The notes under the pieces: model-generated
What the model was told of the DNA's origin: nothing
Seen by the model: the letters and a program-made list of their open reading frames with translations, nothing else
Database searches by the model: none
Shown: positions 1-11,854 of the stretch, piece after piece
Position numbering within the stretch: the first letter of the stretch is position 1
How the letters are laid out: every line of letters starts with the position of its first letter
From: Aaosphaeria pasadenensis
Taxonomy: Eukaryota; Ascomycota; Dothideomycetes; Pleosporales
Assembly: GCA_022813625.1 (NCBI GenBank)
Contig: JAKLMB010000050.1
Location: forward strand, 1 to 64,000
Reading direction: 5' to 3'
Length of the DNA stretch: 64,000 nt
Program-made: the position numbers and the translations under genes

Positions 1-75
<75 letters not shown>
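1..75. repeat. Poly-C homopolymer of 75 bases
   Basis: The window opens with 75 uninterrupted C residues and then passes abruptly into ordinary mixed sequence. It contains no TTAGGG/CCCTAA unit, so it is not a normal fungal telomere. A contig edge or base-calling artefact is the likeliest explanation. Confidence 0.9.
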
Positions 76-77
<2 letters not shown>

Positions 78-1291
78 CAACTTTCATCCTCGACTAACGA
101 CCATTCCTCAAACCTGGCGTTTGGCGTCGAGGAACTGTCCTAGATAAATCAAATGAGAACATACTTTCCTAAACTCCTGCGATTTCGTTCCTCGTATGGA
201 ATTAATGCTAGTGAGAAAGTTGATGACACCATACCGACTGAGCTATTGATCTAACCGTTCACATTCAAGCTCGTTCTCCGTTACACCCTTTGCGCTAATG
301 GGCCATTTCCGTGACTTCTGAACAACTGGTGAAATCAAGACTTTAGAGTCACACGCGCGGGCGGTCCTCAAGTCTCATATCCCAGCAATGTACTCAATCA
401 AGGCCGTCCGTCCTCAAGTCAGGTCGTATGGGAGAAGGGGAGAAGCCAAACCACGAAGCAAACAAAATGCTGTGCATGTTGTATTCACTCGTTGTGATGT
501 GTTGAGGTGTGCTGCTCTTGGTTATGACGGCGGCGGCACCGGTGGTGATCAGTTGAGGGAGTAGGAAAACCGAAAGCTGTAGAGACTGTGGAGTTCTCAT
601 CGAGCAGCAGTATTCTCAGTTGATAGGCATGGGGCGTTGCCTGTCACCTGTCGATGGGCGGTTGCTACGACCGTCTCTGAATCAAACCCCTCTATCTACC
701 TCCTCAGTCCTCTCTCTTAAATACCTTGATAAGAAACATCTAATGCAACGCATGCACTCACTCACTCACTCACTCACTAATCCACAGATTTGTGATCGTA
801 GTAACGAATTCTCCGATATCAATCTTTGCACTTTAGACATCATGTTGCCGTCATTTTTTTGGTCATTCTATATAGAAGTTAACGAGTGAGATTGAGACTG
901 AGACTTATGAAGCCATGGTGGTGTGACGTGGTTGATTTAACTTTGGTTTTACATTTATGTCCTTAGTATCTTTTGAATACTGACATAGCTTGGCATGAAC
1001 ACGCGAGGACAAGTCAAATTACGTATCCGAAGGAAATCAATCACGGCTCGTTCTCATTACTGTTCAACGTAAAGGAGGTTCTCAAATTTGCTATTTGGAG
1101 AAGAGAGATAATACACAGTTGCGTGACGGTCGTTCCATTGCATTGCATTCCATCGCGAGGCCCATAGATTCTTTTTTTCCGACTCATTCAGAATGTATGA
1201 TGCCCCCCGGTTCATGTCCTTTCATTTCCGTTCCTTGCCAGTCCCAAACCCAGATCCCTAAAACACAAAAGTCATCATTTGTTTCGCCAAT
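76..1291. other. Gene-free flank downstream of katG, with a (CACT)6 microsatellite
   Basis: I see no convincing coding region here. A tetranucleotide tract (CACT)6 lies at 755-778. The short open frames lack family motifs and a coherent codon pattern. The last part is presumably the katG 3' untranslated region. Confidence 0.6.
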
Positions 1292-3562
1292 CTATAGCCT
1301 GGCGCGCTGGGCAGCGGAAGCGCCCTTGACGTCGAACCTGTCGAGGTTGTTGACCTTGTGCCAGGTTGCGATGAAGTCCTTGACGAACTTCTGCTCGTTG
1401 TCGGACTGTCCGTAGACCTCGGCAACGGCGCGGAGCTCGGCGTGGCTTCCGAAGACGAGATCGCTGCGCGTGGCGGTCCACTTCTTCTGGCCGCTCTTGC
1501 GGTCGACACCGTTGAACAGCTCGTTGCTGCCGTCGACGGCCTTCCACTCGATGTTGGTGTCGAGCAAGTTGACGAAGAAGTCGTTGGTGAGCTTGCCGGG
1601 GCGGTTGGTGAAGACGCCGTGCGACGAGCCGTCCCAGTTGGTGTTGAGCACGCGGAGACCGGCGACGAGCACGGCAAGCTCGGGTGCAGTGAGCGTGAGA
1701 AGGTTGGCCTTATCCACGAGGAACTGCTCGGTGCGGACACGCTTGGTGCCCTTGCCGTAGTTGCGGAAACCGTCAACAAAGGCCTCGAGGTGCTCGAAGG
1801 CCTGGACATCGGTCTGCTCCTGGCTGGCGTCGGTACGGCCCGGGGTGAAGGGCACGCTGGTTCCGGCGGCCTTCTCGACGGCGGCGACACCTCCCAAGAC
1901 GATCAAATCGGCGATGGACACCTTCTTGCCTCCGGAAGCGGAGCTGTTGAAGTTCTTCTGGACCTCCTCGAGCTTGCTCAAGACCTGCGCCAATTGCTTG
2001 GGGTTGTTGGCCTCCCAGTTCTTCTGGGGCTCGAGGCGGAGACGGCCACCATTGGCACCGCCGCGCTTGTCACTGCCACGGAAGGAGGAAGTGGCGGACC
2101 AGGCGGTCTGGATGAGCTTGTTGGGCTCAATTCCGGTGGAGAGAAGCTGCTGCTTCAGGTTCGACACGTCCTTGTCGTCGATGGTGGCGCCGTCGGCGGC
2201 GGGGACGGGGTCCTCCCAGAGGAAGACCTCCTTGGGGATCTCGGGACCGATCCAGCGAGAGCGGGGGCCCAAGTCGCGGTGGAGCAGCTTGAACCAGGCC
2301 TTGGAGAAGGCATCGGCCAACTCCTCGGGGTGGTCGAGCCAGCGGCGGGTGATCTTCTCGTAGATGGGGTCATACCGGAGGGCGAGATCAGAGGTCAACA
2401 TTCGCGGCTTGTGCTTCTTGTTGGGGTCGAAGGCGTCTGGAATGAATGCGTCGGCATCCTTGGCCTCCCACTGGTTGGCACCGGCAGGACTCTTGGTAAG
2501 CTCCCACTCGTACTTGTAGATGTACTCGAGATAGGAATTACTCCACTTGGTGGGAGTCTTGGTCCAGATGACCTCGAGACCGCTGGTGATGGTGTCGGGG
2601 CCCTTGCCGGACTTGTACTTGTTCTGCCAGCCGAAGCCCTGGGCCTCAATGGGGGCAGCGTTCGGCTCGTCACCAACGTTCTCGGTGGGACCAGCACCGT
2701 GGGTCTTGCCGAAGGCGTGGCCTCCAGCAATAAGGGCGGCCGTCTCCTCGTCGTTCATGGCCATGCGGCCGAAGGTTGTGCGAATGTCGCGAGCGGAGGC
2801 GGCGGGGTCGGGAATGCCGTCGGGGCCCTCAGGGTTGACGTAGATCAGACCCATATGGGCGGCACCGAGGGGCTCCTCGAGATCTCGCGAGTGGATGTCC
2901 TTGTGGTCCTTCTTGGACTCGTCACCGTCGAGAACGGCGCGCTTTCCTGGGCCGGAGAGGCCATGCTCGTAACGGACGTCATTGCCGAGCCAGGTGGTCT
3001 CGCCGCCCCAGTAGACGGACTCGTCGGCCTCGTATGTGTCGGGACGGCCGCCGGCGAAGCCGGTGAGGGGCAGACCCATGGACTCAATGGCGACGTTGCC
3101 GGTGAGGAGGAGAAGATCGGCCCAGGAGATCTTGTTGCCGTACTTCTGCTTGATGGGCCACAACAGGCGGCGGGCCTTGTCAAGGGAGACGTTGTCGGGC
3201 CACGAGTTGAGGGGAGCGAAGCGCTGCTGGCCGTCGCCGCCACCACCGCGGCCGTCAAAGACACGGTAGGTACCCGCGCTGTGCCAGGCCATGCGGACGA
3301 AGAGGCCGCCGTAGTGGCCAAAGTCGGCGGGCCACCAATCCTGGGAGTCGGTCATGAGGGCGTGGAGGTCCTTCTTGAGGGCAGCATAGTCGAGGGACTT
3401 GAATGCGGCGGCATAGTCGAAATCCTCTGTGCCGAAGGGGTTTGTGACGGGGGTGTGCTGGCGGAGGATGTTGAGCTTGAGCTCATCTGGCCACCAGTCG
3501 CGGTTCCTGGTGCCGCCGCCGCCGACGTTTGCCTTCCTGACGGGGCATTCACCCTGAGACAT
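1292..3562 (-). CDS. katG: Catalase-peroxidase (KatG), intronless
   Basis: This is a bifunctional haem peroxidase that destroys hydrogen peroxide. The 756-residue frame has no intron. The N-terminal peroxidase domain shows the distal triad Arg90, Trp93 and His94 in RMAWHSAGTYR. It also shows the proximal haem His282 in GGHAFGKTHG, and Tyr241 and Met267, which with Trp93 form the covalent adduct needed for catalase activity. The degenerate second peroxidase-like repeat follows, so the length is normal for the family. I chose the start at 3562 (MSQGECPVRK) because it matches the family N-terminus. The frame stays open to an ATG at 3715 and adds 51 residues rich in Ser and Arg with no acidic residue, resembling a mitochondrial presequence. 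Fungal katG genes are regarded as ancient acquisitions from bacteria, which fits the lack of introns. Identity is very secure; the start is less so. Confidence 0.97.
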   Translation of the reverse strand: MSQGECPVRKANVGGGGTRNRDWWPDELKLNILRQHTPVTNPFGTEDFDYAAAFKSLDYAALKKDLHALMTDSQDWWPADFGHYGGLFVRMAWHSAGTYRVFDGRGGGGDGQQRFAPLNSWPDNVSLDKARRLLWPIKQKYGNKISWADLLLLTGNVAIESMGLPLTGFAGGRPDTYEADESVYWGGETTWLGNDVRYEHGLSGPGKRAVLDGDESKKDHKDIHSRDLEEPLGAAHMGLIYVNPEGPDGIPDPAASARDIRTTFGRMAMNDEETAALIAGGHAFGKTHGAGPTENVGDEPNAAPIEAQGFGWQNKYKSGKGPDTITSGLEVIWTKTPTKWSNSYLEYIYKYEWELTKSPAGANQWEAKDADAFIPDAFDPNKKHKPRMLTSDLALRYDPIYEKITRRWLDHPEELADAFSKAWFKLLHRDLGPRSRWIGPEIPKEVFLWEDPVPAADGATIDDKDVSNLKQQLLSTGIEPNKLIQTAWSATSSFRGSDKRGGANGGRLRLEPQKNWEANNPKQLAQVLSKLEEVQKNFNSSASGGKKVSIADLIVLGGVAAVEKAAGTSVPFTPGRTDASQEQTDVQAFEHLEAFVDGFRNYGKGTKRVRTEQFLVDKANLLTLTAPELAVLVAGLRVLNTNWDGSSHGVFTNRPGKLTNDFFVNLLDTNIEWKAVDGSNELFNGVDRKSGQKKWTATRSDLVFGSHAELRAVAEVYGQSDNEQKFVKDFIATWHKVNNLDRFDVKGASAAQRARL

Positions 3563-3752
3563 GGTGCGGGATTGGTGTGTGTATAGGTAGGTGGGTTTTC
3601 TGGGGGTGATGGAAGGGTATCGGGGGTATCTGGTGGTAGATAGACGTAGTAGTTGATGAAGTGGCGAGATGTGGGAGATGTAGGAGGAAGAAGAGGAGAA
3701 GGAGAGGAGACGCATCTGGAGAGGTGGGAGTGGGGTTGGCGAGGATGATGCT

Positions 3753-3762
3753 ATTATATATA
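3753..3762 (-). promoter_or_regulatory. Putative TATA element of katG
   Basis: On the minus strand this AT run reads TATATATAAT, about 190 bases upstream of the chosen katG start and about 40 bases upstream of the alternative ATG at 3715. That position would let transcripts include the upstream ATG, so initiation at either ATG is possible. It is inferred from sequence alone. Confidence 0.4.
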
Positions 3763-6700
3763 CTTTACCGTTCCTTACCTTTCCTTACCTTACCAAGTAC
3801 CTTTACTAGTACAAGCTACAAGTACCTAGGTAGGGAGGTACGAATGCACTTACCCCGCGCCGCGGCTGTTCGTACGCCCAGAGGATTTTGCTATTACCAC
3901 AGCAACGACCAGGTACCTACACGAAATTACAACTACAATTTGGACGGAAGATTGAGGATCAACATAGGGGTATTAAAATCAATGCAATACATTTTGTGCA
4001 TAGAAGCTCGATTCGTTAGAAATGGTATGAATTGGGTGATGATGGTTATCAGATGGTTGTTTGGTAGGTCAATTGACACCTGAAGATTGTATGGAAGGGG
4101 ATTGTAGGTACTCCGTACTCGTAATAATAGAAGGCATATGATTGGTGATGGATGCGGATTGGTTGGGTGGGTGGGGAGAGGGACAGCAATTGGCAGCAGC
4201 GAAGGCGAACGGAAAGAGCCCCGCAATCGTGAGTGGTGGGTGGTGACTTGCAAGAGGAAGGAACGAGTGACAACGATCAATGAGTGGGGATGGATGGCGC
4301 GACACCTAATAACCCTTAACAACCTCGTATGTACCAGGTACAGCTACAGGTACCTTTACTACACAGTATAGCTAGGTACTTGGGTACGCGGTATGTACCT
4401 CGTACAATAACAACGCTGATGGCAATGCTGATGATGAAGCTCTACGATCGACAAAGCATCTGGATCCATCTGCTCTGCTAATCAAGTCCCCATCCATACC
4501 GCTACTCGTAACAATAATCGCAGTAATCATCTACTACCTATCTTCGTTTTAGTGTGTATCATTCTTGTGCTGTACTGTACCCAAAGAGTGCGAAGATGGT
4601 GGAATACTTCCGTCATTTGACGAATGCCCACTCAGTGTTGCCCCACCATCACCCTTCGTTCAACACCAATTGCTTCCTAGACGACAGGGTTGGAGCAAGT
4701 AGCGGATCGGAAACACTTGCTCTATAAGGTTTGATGTTCCTTTTGCTGCTCTAATCACGTCCCAGTAGTGCTCGTAGTGCTTGTAGTGCGACCGTTGTTG
4801 CTGTGCTGTTCAATCGATCTGCTATAAGAGACGGTGATTGTCAGCATCGGATTCTGGACTCTTTCCTATTAGTCCTCCCCTCCACCTTCCGATGCCCACC
4901 ACACCCGAGGCTACACGCCCATTGATACCAACACATGTCTACAAACAATAGTACATTTCTACACAGCTATCACGATCACGATTTACATTGCTGTACTCTG
5001 CCTTGTTGTCCATTTCTCTGTTAATTTGTTCAATGTGGGATCACCGAATGATGAATAATTAATCATAATGCAACATAAATTACCCATAACAGCGAGAATG
5101 CGGGGTAAGAAGCGGCTCCGACCTGCCACCACAGCGCCCCAGTTTTATTTCCTCTCTCCCTTGAAGTAAACACTTGTTCGCCTCGTTCACATCATGTTCA
5201 CCGTCAATACCCGAGAGAGTTACGTACTTTGTTTCAAAAAGGAGATGAAATGATGAATACGATAGCCAATTGAAGCCAATTGATTTGATACCCTTTAACA
5301 GTATCAGGAGCATGAATGCTATCTAGTACTATGTTCTACGAGTAGCATGCCGGCGACACTGGTTCATAGGTCTCAGGACACATCATCCTCATTATATATT
5401 GATAATCATGGCCCGTCGATTATGAAACATTGAATGCATTTCTACATTTTTGACACTGATATCTGCTCATATCTTCCTGCTTATAATTGTTGTTTATTCA
5501 AACTGTCTCTTCTACTCGTGCCTGCTCTACAGCCTCGGTCCGTCCTTATTCCCTCCCCACCAGAGACATTGACCAATCACATCATCTCCATCATCCCTTG
5601 CGTAATGTCACCACCCAGGTGCTCTCCGCCTTCTCCTACACCTACCTTGTAACTAAACCCACCGATACATACGCTACCTCGTACTCGTACATCTCTAACA
5701 TCGCCATTATTGTGATTTCTCTATCAAACTCCTGCAACTGTCACATTCAGGACAGACTACAAAGCCCTCAACGGCACGACTAGCTAGCCACCTAGCTACC
5801 TCGTAAGCTACCAGAGCTACCCACCCAACTAGCTTCCATGACATCACCTCACCTCCGATGCATCGTACCACCAACTTATCTCCATCAGGCTAGACACTGC
5901 AATCAATCCCTACAGAGATCCAAAACCTCAATTTATCATCGAGAGGGTCCAGCCCTACCCTTCTTTTTCTTATCTGATCGCATGGTGATCCAGATCTCAA
6001 TTTCTTTCTACGTTTATTATTGCGGATGACCGACGAATCGTGAATGACGCCTGTGCAGCTCGTCACGTGAACAGAATGCTACGCCGTGATCTCGAATTGC
6101 AAGCCGCCCTCTCTGATCAATCAATGGAGCTGAAGAAACTGCAAAAATAACGACTCTCTGACATAATAAGCAGATTTGTTGCGATGGAACCAAATGATAT
6201 TCCCAATGTTACTTCGACAACAATATAATACATGTTTGCGCAAATCCACCATCACCATCACCATATCATTATCGACACAAATGCACATAATAACACAGAC
6301 AGTATCTGATCAAGTATTCGCATCAAGTATTCGCCTCAAGTATTTTTATATTCGATCCTTCGCTGGTTTAGGGGTAATCACAATCATCGTTCTAACTGAT
6401 TTCGATTTTTATCACCTTGCATTAGACGTCCACGGGCTTTTATTCTTTCTTTCAACAACCTCTAGTCCTGACTCTCGCCTCATCGCTTGTATTGGAGGAA
6501 TCTCAACCTTGCGAAGTCCAGAGGCAATGTTCCTCCCAAGACTTGCTCGATGGTCGCGTGGTGAGGGTCTAGGTTGGTCCCTGAGGGCGAACTTCGTCCA
6601 CGTCCCACACATAAACGGAATATGCTATCAGCGCCTTCACATCATATTCCTTCAGTAGGCAGTACATCCAATCAAGAAGCTGAAATCGTCAACATCGTTC

Positions 6701-7106
6701 ACAGTCTGCGCCGTAAATATCACGGCCTATAACCGCATGGTGTTTTTCGACATAGCTGATTTGGCTGCGAAAGCGCCTCGTCTCACGTTATACAACCAAA
6801 CCATAGGTACGTGCCGCAAGCACCCCTGTATGCCTCTTGCAGTTATCACCAGTCTGCGAAACCAGATATATCATGGACTTACCTGGTGAATGTGAACTTA
6901 TGCTACACTTTCTTTCTTCTTACTTGCAAATTTTCCTTTCTTGAAAAAGTGGGTGAGATACATCTTGCAACGAAAATCTGTTGTCGAGTTGGGTGCAATC
7001 GATTGGCGCTCTAGAAAGATAGTTTACCCAATCGCCTGGTAAATCTATTAGGATACTCCCGCTTACCGTGCCTGTGCCACGTTGACATTCAACCGCACTC
7101 TTCGGA
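3763..7106. other. 3.3-kb gene-poor spacer with GTACCT/AGGTAC-rich patches
   Basis: No gene is recognisable on either strand. Open frames up to 160 codons (for example 6176-6658) lack any family motif. The parts at 3770-3845, 3905-3920 and 4326-4405 are dense in TACCT, AGGTA and GGTACC words. These words are widespread in filamentous-fungal intergenic DNA but are unusually concentrated here. A short CAAGTATTCGC direct repeat lies at about 6313-6345. Confidence 0.5.
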
Positions 7107-9211
7107 ATGGCTTCTCTGAAAGACCTTTCATATATTTCCACTACATTGGTAGTACTCTATTGCATCTTCTGGATCTTGCGGGCATGTTATCGACTTTTTT
7201 TCCACCCTTTGTCTCGCTACCCTGGCTCCCCGTTGGCTGCGATCTCGAAGCCGTGGTAAGACACCTGCGGGTGCATCCGATATTGCCAATTATAGAACGT
7301 CACTGATATACGGTATGCTAGGTACGAATGGTACTGGAACTTCTACCACAAGGGCCACTTGATCTTCGAGATCCAACGACTTCATGACTGTCTTGGTCGG
7401 TTACAAACTTCTTTCACCATACATGCAACTGTATTTTAATCTTCCCCAGGTCCCGTGGTTCGCATCGCACCGAACGAACTCCACATCAGCGACCCAGATG
7501 TCTACCTCGAAATGACCAAAGTAGGATCTCAGTTCACGAAAGATCCATCTTTCTACAGCCTTATCCTATTCCCAGGCACGTCCGTGGCGGAATCAGACCC
7601 CCACAAGCACCGCATACGACGACAGGTGCTCTCTCCCGCATTCTCTCCTTCCCGCGTCCAAGAACTGTCATCGGACGTCAAAGAGAAGGTAGATCAACTC
7701 CTTCAACGCTTCGACCAGTTCGCCAATGCAACAAAGCCAATCAACATCTCTGTGGCCCTCAAAGCGTTCACCATGGACGTCGTTTCCTCTATCGTCCTCG
7801 GAAATCCCTTGGGCTGCATAAACGAACCAGATTTCAGAAACAAGTTCATGGAGGATCTAGAAGCGACTTGCGATATGGGATGGACTCCGACGACGTTCCC
7901 GAATTTAACCAAGTTTTCGCTGGCTTTGCCAGACTGGCTGTCGGAGCGCTTGCTTCCTATTCCGATTATGGATTTCAAGAGGGTGAGCACTGCCTTCAAA
8001 ATGGTGTTAATGCGTTATTGATGATACGACAGAGATGTACTGTTCTAATCGACGAATACCTTAACTCCCGCCAATCCACCACTGCCAAATCTCGCAGCGA
8101 CGCTCCACCATCCACGCCGGCGACGAAGAACACATCCATAGTCCTCGACATGCTCACCACTCCCAACCCTTCAAGATCCCACACTCCTCTTAACCGCGAC
8201 GAACTCACCGAAGAAGCCATCATCTTATTGTCCGCAGGAAACGACACAACCGCCAACACCCTGATCTCAGGCATCTACCAGATCCTACGAAACCCCGACG
8301 TCCATGAGCGCCTCGTCGACGAACTCTCTTCCGCGTTCAGCCTCGATGGTACAGACATCACGTACGAACGTGCGAGGCGTCTCCCATACCTGGTATACAT
8401 CGCCCCCTCGCCCCTCCATTTCCACCTCTCATCACTAACCAACAACCTCACGCAGACAGCAGTCATCAAAGAGTCCCTCCGCTACAGCTCCCCCTTCCCA
8501 GGCCGCTCCCCCCGCCGCGTCCCCGAATCTGGCTTCTCACTTTATGACTACGTCCTTCCACCCGGCGTAAGCTCCCACCCCCTCCTACCCTCCCACCCTT
8601 CCACACCATACTAACCTCTCCCTTCTTACCCTCTCACAACAGACCATCCTCGTGACCTCAGCCCACATCCTCAACCGCCACCCCGGCACATGGGGCCCAG
8701 ACGCAAATTCCTTCCGCCCCTCGCGATGGCTTTCGCCCGACCTTTCGTTCTCGTCTCCCGCCTCCTCCTCATCTTCCTTGTCGTCGACCTCCTCGTCGTC
8801 GTATGCGTTGAACACGCGGCTCGACGCCTACATGGCGAGTTTCTACCGCGGGACGCGGCAGTGTTTGGGTAAAGAGTACGTATATACCATCCCTTTTTCC
8901 GTTTCTAGGGGGAAGGAGTGGGCTAACGCAACGGTGGCGGTAGATTGGCGCTATGTGAAGCGTACCTCCTACTCGCGACGCTGTTTCGACGGTTCGAATT
9001 GGCGATTGATGGCCCTGCTGATGGGGCGGAGGAGGAGGAGGATGTGATGAGGTGGGTTGATTTGCTGTTTACGTTGTAAGTTCCCCGCCCTCTTTCCCTT
9101 GATGTTGTCTCTGCGTCGGGGGTTTGTATGTTATAAGTTGGGTGTGCTGACGAGGGGGACAGTTATACGGGCCCTGGATTCCAGCTTAGGGCGAGGAGAC
9201 ATAGTGTTTAG
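7107..9211 (+). CDS. Cytochrome P450 monooxygenase, eight-exon model
   Basis: This is a microsomal P450, a haem-thiolate monooxygenase of 546 residues. My model joins 7107-7255, 7322-7395, 7450-7982, 8033-8392, 8456-8566, 8643-8875, 8944-9075 and 9163-9211, and the frame is continuous throughout. It has an N-terminal hydrophobic anchor followed by RLFFHPLSRYPG, the I-helix AGNDTT, the ExxR helix ESLR, FRPSRW, and the haem loop YRGTRQCLGKE with Cys483. The C-terminus (FYTGPGFQL) matches the usual P450 ending and requires the last intron. The overall pattern resembles the trichodiene-oxygenase-like fungal P450s. A serine-rich insertion sits before the haem loop. The second intron has a GTCGGT donor, which I also infer in the MKT1 gene here. 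It converges on the Zn2Cys6 regulator. The substrate cannot be inferred. Confidence 0.9.
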
Positions 9212-9601
9212 GACGCTAGATAGTGGTGGTAGTTATTGTTTTTAGAAGCTTTTATGGGTGTTTTGACGGTTCGGCGAGGTCAGAAGAGGCGGGCTGCTGA
9301 ATAACTTGGAGGCAGCGTTCACATTTCTTCTTTTCATGGACTGGAGTCGGAGTTTGGAGTTTGGTACCGCGAGTTAAAGCTGTTTCCCTTGATTCCCTTG
9401 GTCGGTCGGTTTGTTTCATTATTTGCGGAGTTACTACTTCGGCTATCAATTTGAAGAATGATTTTTTAGTTCATTAAGAAGTATGAATGCTCCGCTTGTC
9501 TTCTCATAGCTGCCCTTTAAATATAGCACATCTAGGAAGGAGCTTAACGATACACGATCCCATTCCTCTACGACAGAAGTCACAACAAAACCGCAACTCC
9601 A
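9212..9601. other. Spacer between convergent P450 and regulator genes
   Basis: These 390 bases separate two tail-to-tail genes and should hold both 3' ends. I see no coding region or repeat. Confidence 0.6.
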
Positions 9602-11854
9602 TCACTGAAAGCCCATGTCGTGATCTGGAGGGAAGTACGCCAGCCACGGTCTGCCAAACAACGACCAGTCCGACCAATCCACCCCAGCGAACGAATTCAT
9701 CGCATCGACATCGCTCTCCACCGTGACCTGCGCACTCATATCTCCCACCTCATCCACCATCCTCTCAGACTCCATCCCAGTCCCCATCTCCTCATCCCCT
9801 CTCACACCCCTCACCTCACCCTCCTCCCCCCTCGCCACCCCAGAAAAGTCAAACAAACTCCACATCAACTCCACCTCATCCTCCTCGAGCCCGACCTTCC
9901 TCGCCCTCCCAATCGGCACCCCGCCATCATACTCCACCTCCACATAGCTCATCCCTTCCCTGCCCGTGCCTCCCATCCTCTCCCTCAACCTCTCCAGCAC
10001 CCCCACCGTCCGCGCCACACCCGGCCACGACTCCCTCGCCACGCGCCGCAGAAACTCAACGCACTTGTCAAACTTCCTAATCGCCGAGCCCGCCGCAATC
10101 GTCGAGGACGAGCTGCTCGATTCGAGGTGAATCGACGCGACGATGCCGACCAGATACGCGAGGAACGGGGTGTGGTGGACGGGCAGACCCGCGGCGGAGG
10201 ACTCGACGAGGAAGCGGTGGACCCAGTTTGCGTAGATGAGGGAGGAGTGGTGGGATTTTTGGAGGAAGGTCAGGGGCACGCGGTTGGAGAGGGATTGCGT
10301 TTTCGTGAGGATGATGAAGGGGTGGTATCTAGTAGCTCCGTTTGTGTTAGCTTGGGTTGGCTTTTAGGGGGGTAAGGGGAGGGGGTAAGGGTGGGGGGGA
10401 GTTACAAGCAGCAGTGGATGGCGGAGTGGACGAGTTGGTAGAAGAGCCAGGTCAGGTAGTAGGGTTTTAGGTGTGGTTTTTCGATGGCGGAGGCGGGGGG
10501 CCCCATCGAGGCGTAGGTGTGTTGTTCGCCGTCTGGTTTTGGTCAGGAGGTCATACTTATAGAAGTCCATGATGACTTACCCAGTTCGAAGTCTAGGAGA
10601 CTCGATAGTATCGCCGCCCAGGTGGAATCGTGTCTCCAAAACGGAACATCAGCATTCGTCGTCGGGTGGTTGATATCCACAATCACCATCTCCCATATCT
10701 TAACAATCCTAATACCAATCTCGACAATCCCCGGCGACTTATATGGCGGTCTGAAACCCGAAGCATCACGACTCAAATCGTTCGTAGCCGGCAACGAAGG
10801 CCCGCCTTCAAACGTCGGCAAATCGAACATAGCGGTAGGGATCGACGGCGCGCGGATCGTTCCCCCGATGTACATCCTCTCCAGCATGAACATCGTCCAC
10901 ACGATCTCCTGCGCACATGTCGACTCGACGGATCCAACGCGCTCGTAGTACTTTCGATCCAGCATCCCGCGGCTCTGCGCGAGTCGGAGGCCGAGGACTA
11001 GTTGCGCGCGCGCCCGATCTGGGTTTCCTTCGCCGAAATCGACTTGCGCTAGAAGGCAGAGGGCTTGGAAGTAGGCGTTGGTTACTTCGAACTCGGCGTA
11101 CGCGTTCACGAGGAGGGTCCATGATTTTGAGGTGAGATCTCGGATTAAGGAGCGTCGTTGTGCGTGGGTTGATAGCTCCGGATGTGTTGATGCACGCAGG
11201 CTCAGTGCGAGCATGGGATACAGGACGATTGGCGGGAAGTGGTGGAAGAAGGGCGATAGGCGTAGAGAATCGAACAGCGGACATGGCTGGTTGCAAAAGT
11301 GGGCAAAGTACAATTCAATTCCTTCAGAGATAAGTTCTTTAGATAGATTAACGTCGGGTGGAGTTTGTCGCCCGTGAGGTGTATGCGCAAGTCTCTGACT
11401 TTGGTCTGTCTGTGGAAGACGAGATCTGTAGATCATGTCAGATGCATGCAAGCGTTTATGAAGATAGCGTTTGTACCCTAGGACATCAGTGAGGGATTCT
11501 AACTTGGATTCAATAGATCTGAGCCTCTCAGATGTTGTATCTGTTGATGCTTCGGCCCGGTCCGTTGTCTTCCGCCCCTTGCGGGAATCAACACCGTCAT
11601 CTGCATCTCTTCCGCTCAAACGTTCAATCGAGGCATAAACACATCTCTGTTTCAGTCGAACGCAGAATGAACATTGCGGCTTCTCCCCAGGACATCTTGA
11701 TTTCTTCCGACTACCTCTGATCAGAATCAATGAAACAGATAGGGCAACTAAAAACGTACCGGCAATTCTCACAGGCGTGGCGAGTCCTTCTGTTTAGATA
11801 AGGTGAATGTCGATTACTGCGTACACTTTCGCTTCTCTCGCTATTCGATGGCAT
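9602..11854 (-). CDS. Zn2Cys6 fungal transcription factor, four-exon model
   Basis: This is a binuclear zinc-cluster DNA-binding regulator of 692 residues. Exons run 11854-11760, 11710-10581, 10532-10406 and 10328-9602. The first intron splits the zinc cluster; splicing restores Cys28, Cys31, Cys38, Cys45, Cys48 and Cys55 with the canonical x2, x6, x6, x2, x6 spacing, which fixes the acceptor. A basic linker follows, then a fungal-specific middle-homology region containing ELYFAHFCNQPCPLFD and a helical stretch down to about residue 440. The C-terminus is acidic and could be an activation domain. An ATG at 11902 would add 16 residues. It is divergent from the FAD amine oxidase and convergent with the P450, so it may regulate either or both. 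That is inference from position only. Confidence 0.9.

Noticed and set aside
1..75. Telomere at the window start
   Set aside because: No CCCTAA or TTAGGG units; only a C homopolymer.
1358..3586. A 742-codon open frame antisense to katG
   Set aside because: It mirrors the strongly biased codons of katG, encodes a Gly/Val/Leu/Glu-rich protein without family motifs, and is the expected shadow of a GC-biased gene.
6176..6658. A 160-codon frame in the spacer upstream of the P450
   Set aside because: No motif, irregular composition and no splice-supported extension.
9620..10375. A 251-codon frame opposite the Zn2Cys6 regulator
   Set aside because: His/Pro/Arg-rich composition with no motif; it lies entirely over the regulator's last exon and is a shadow frame.
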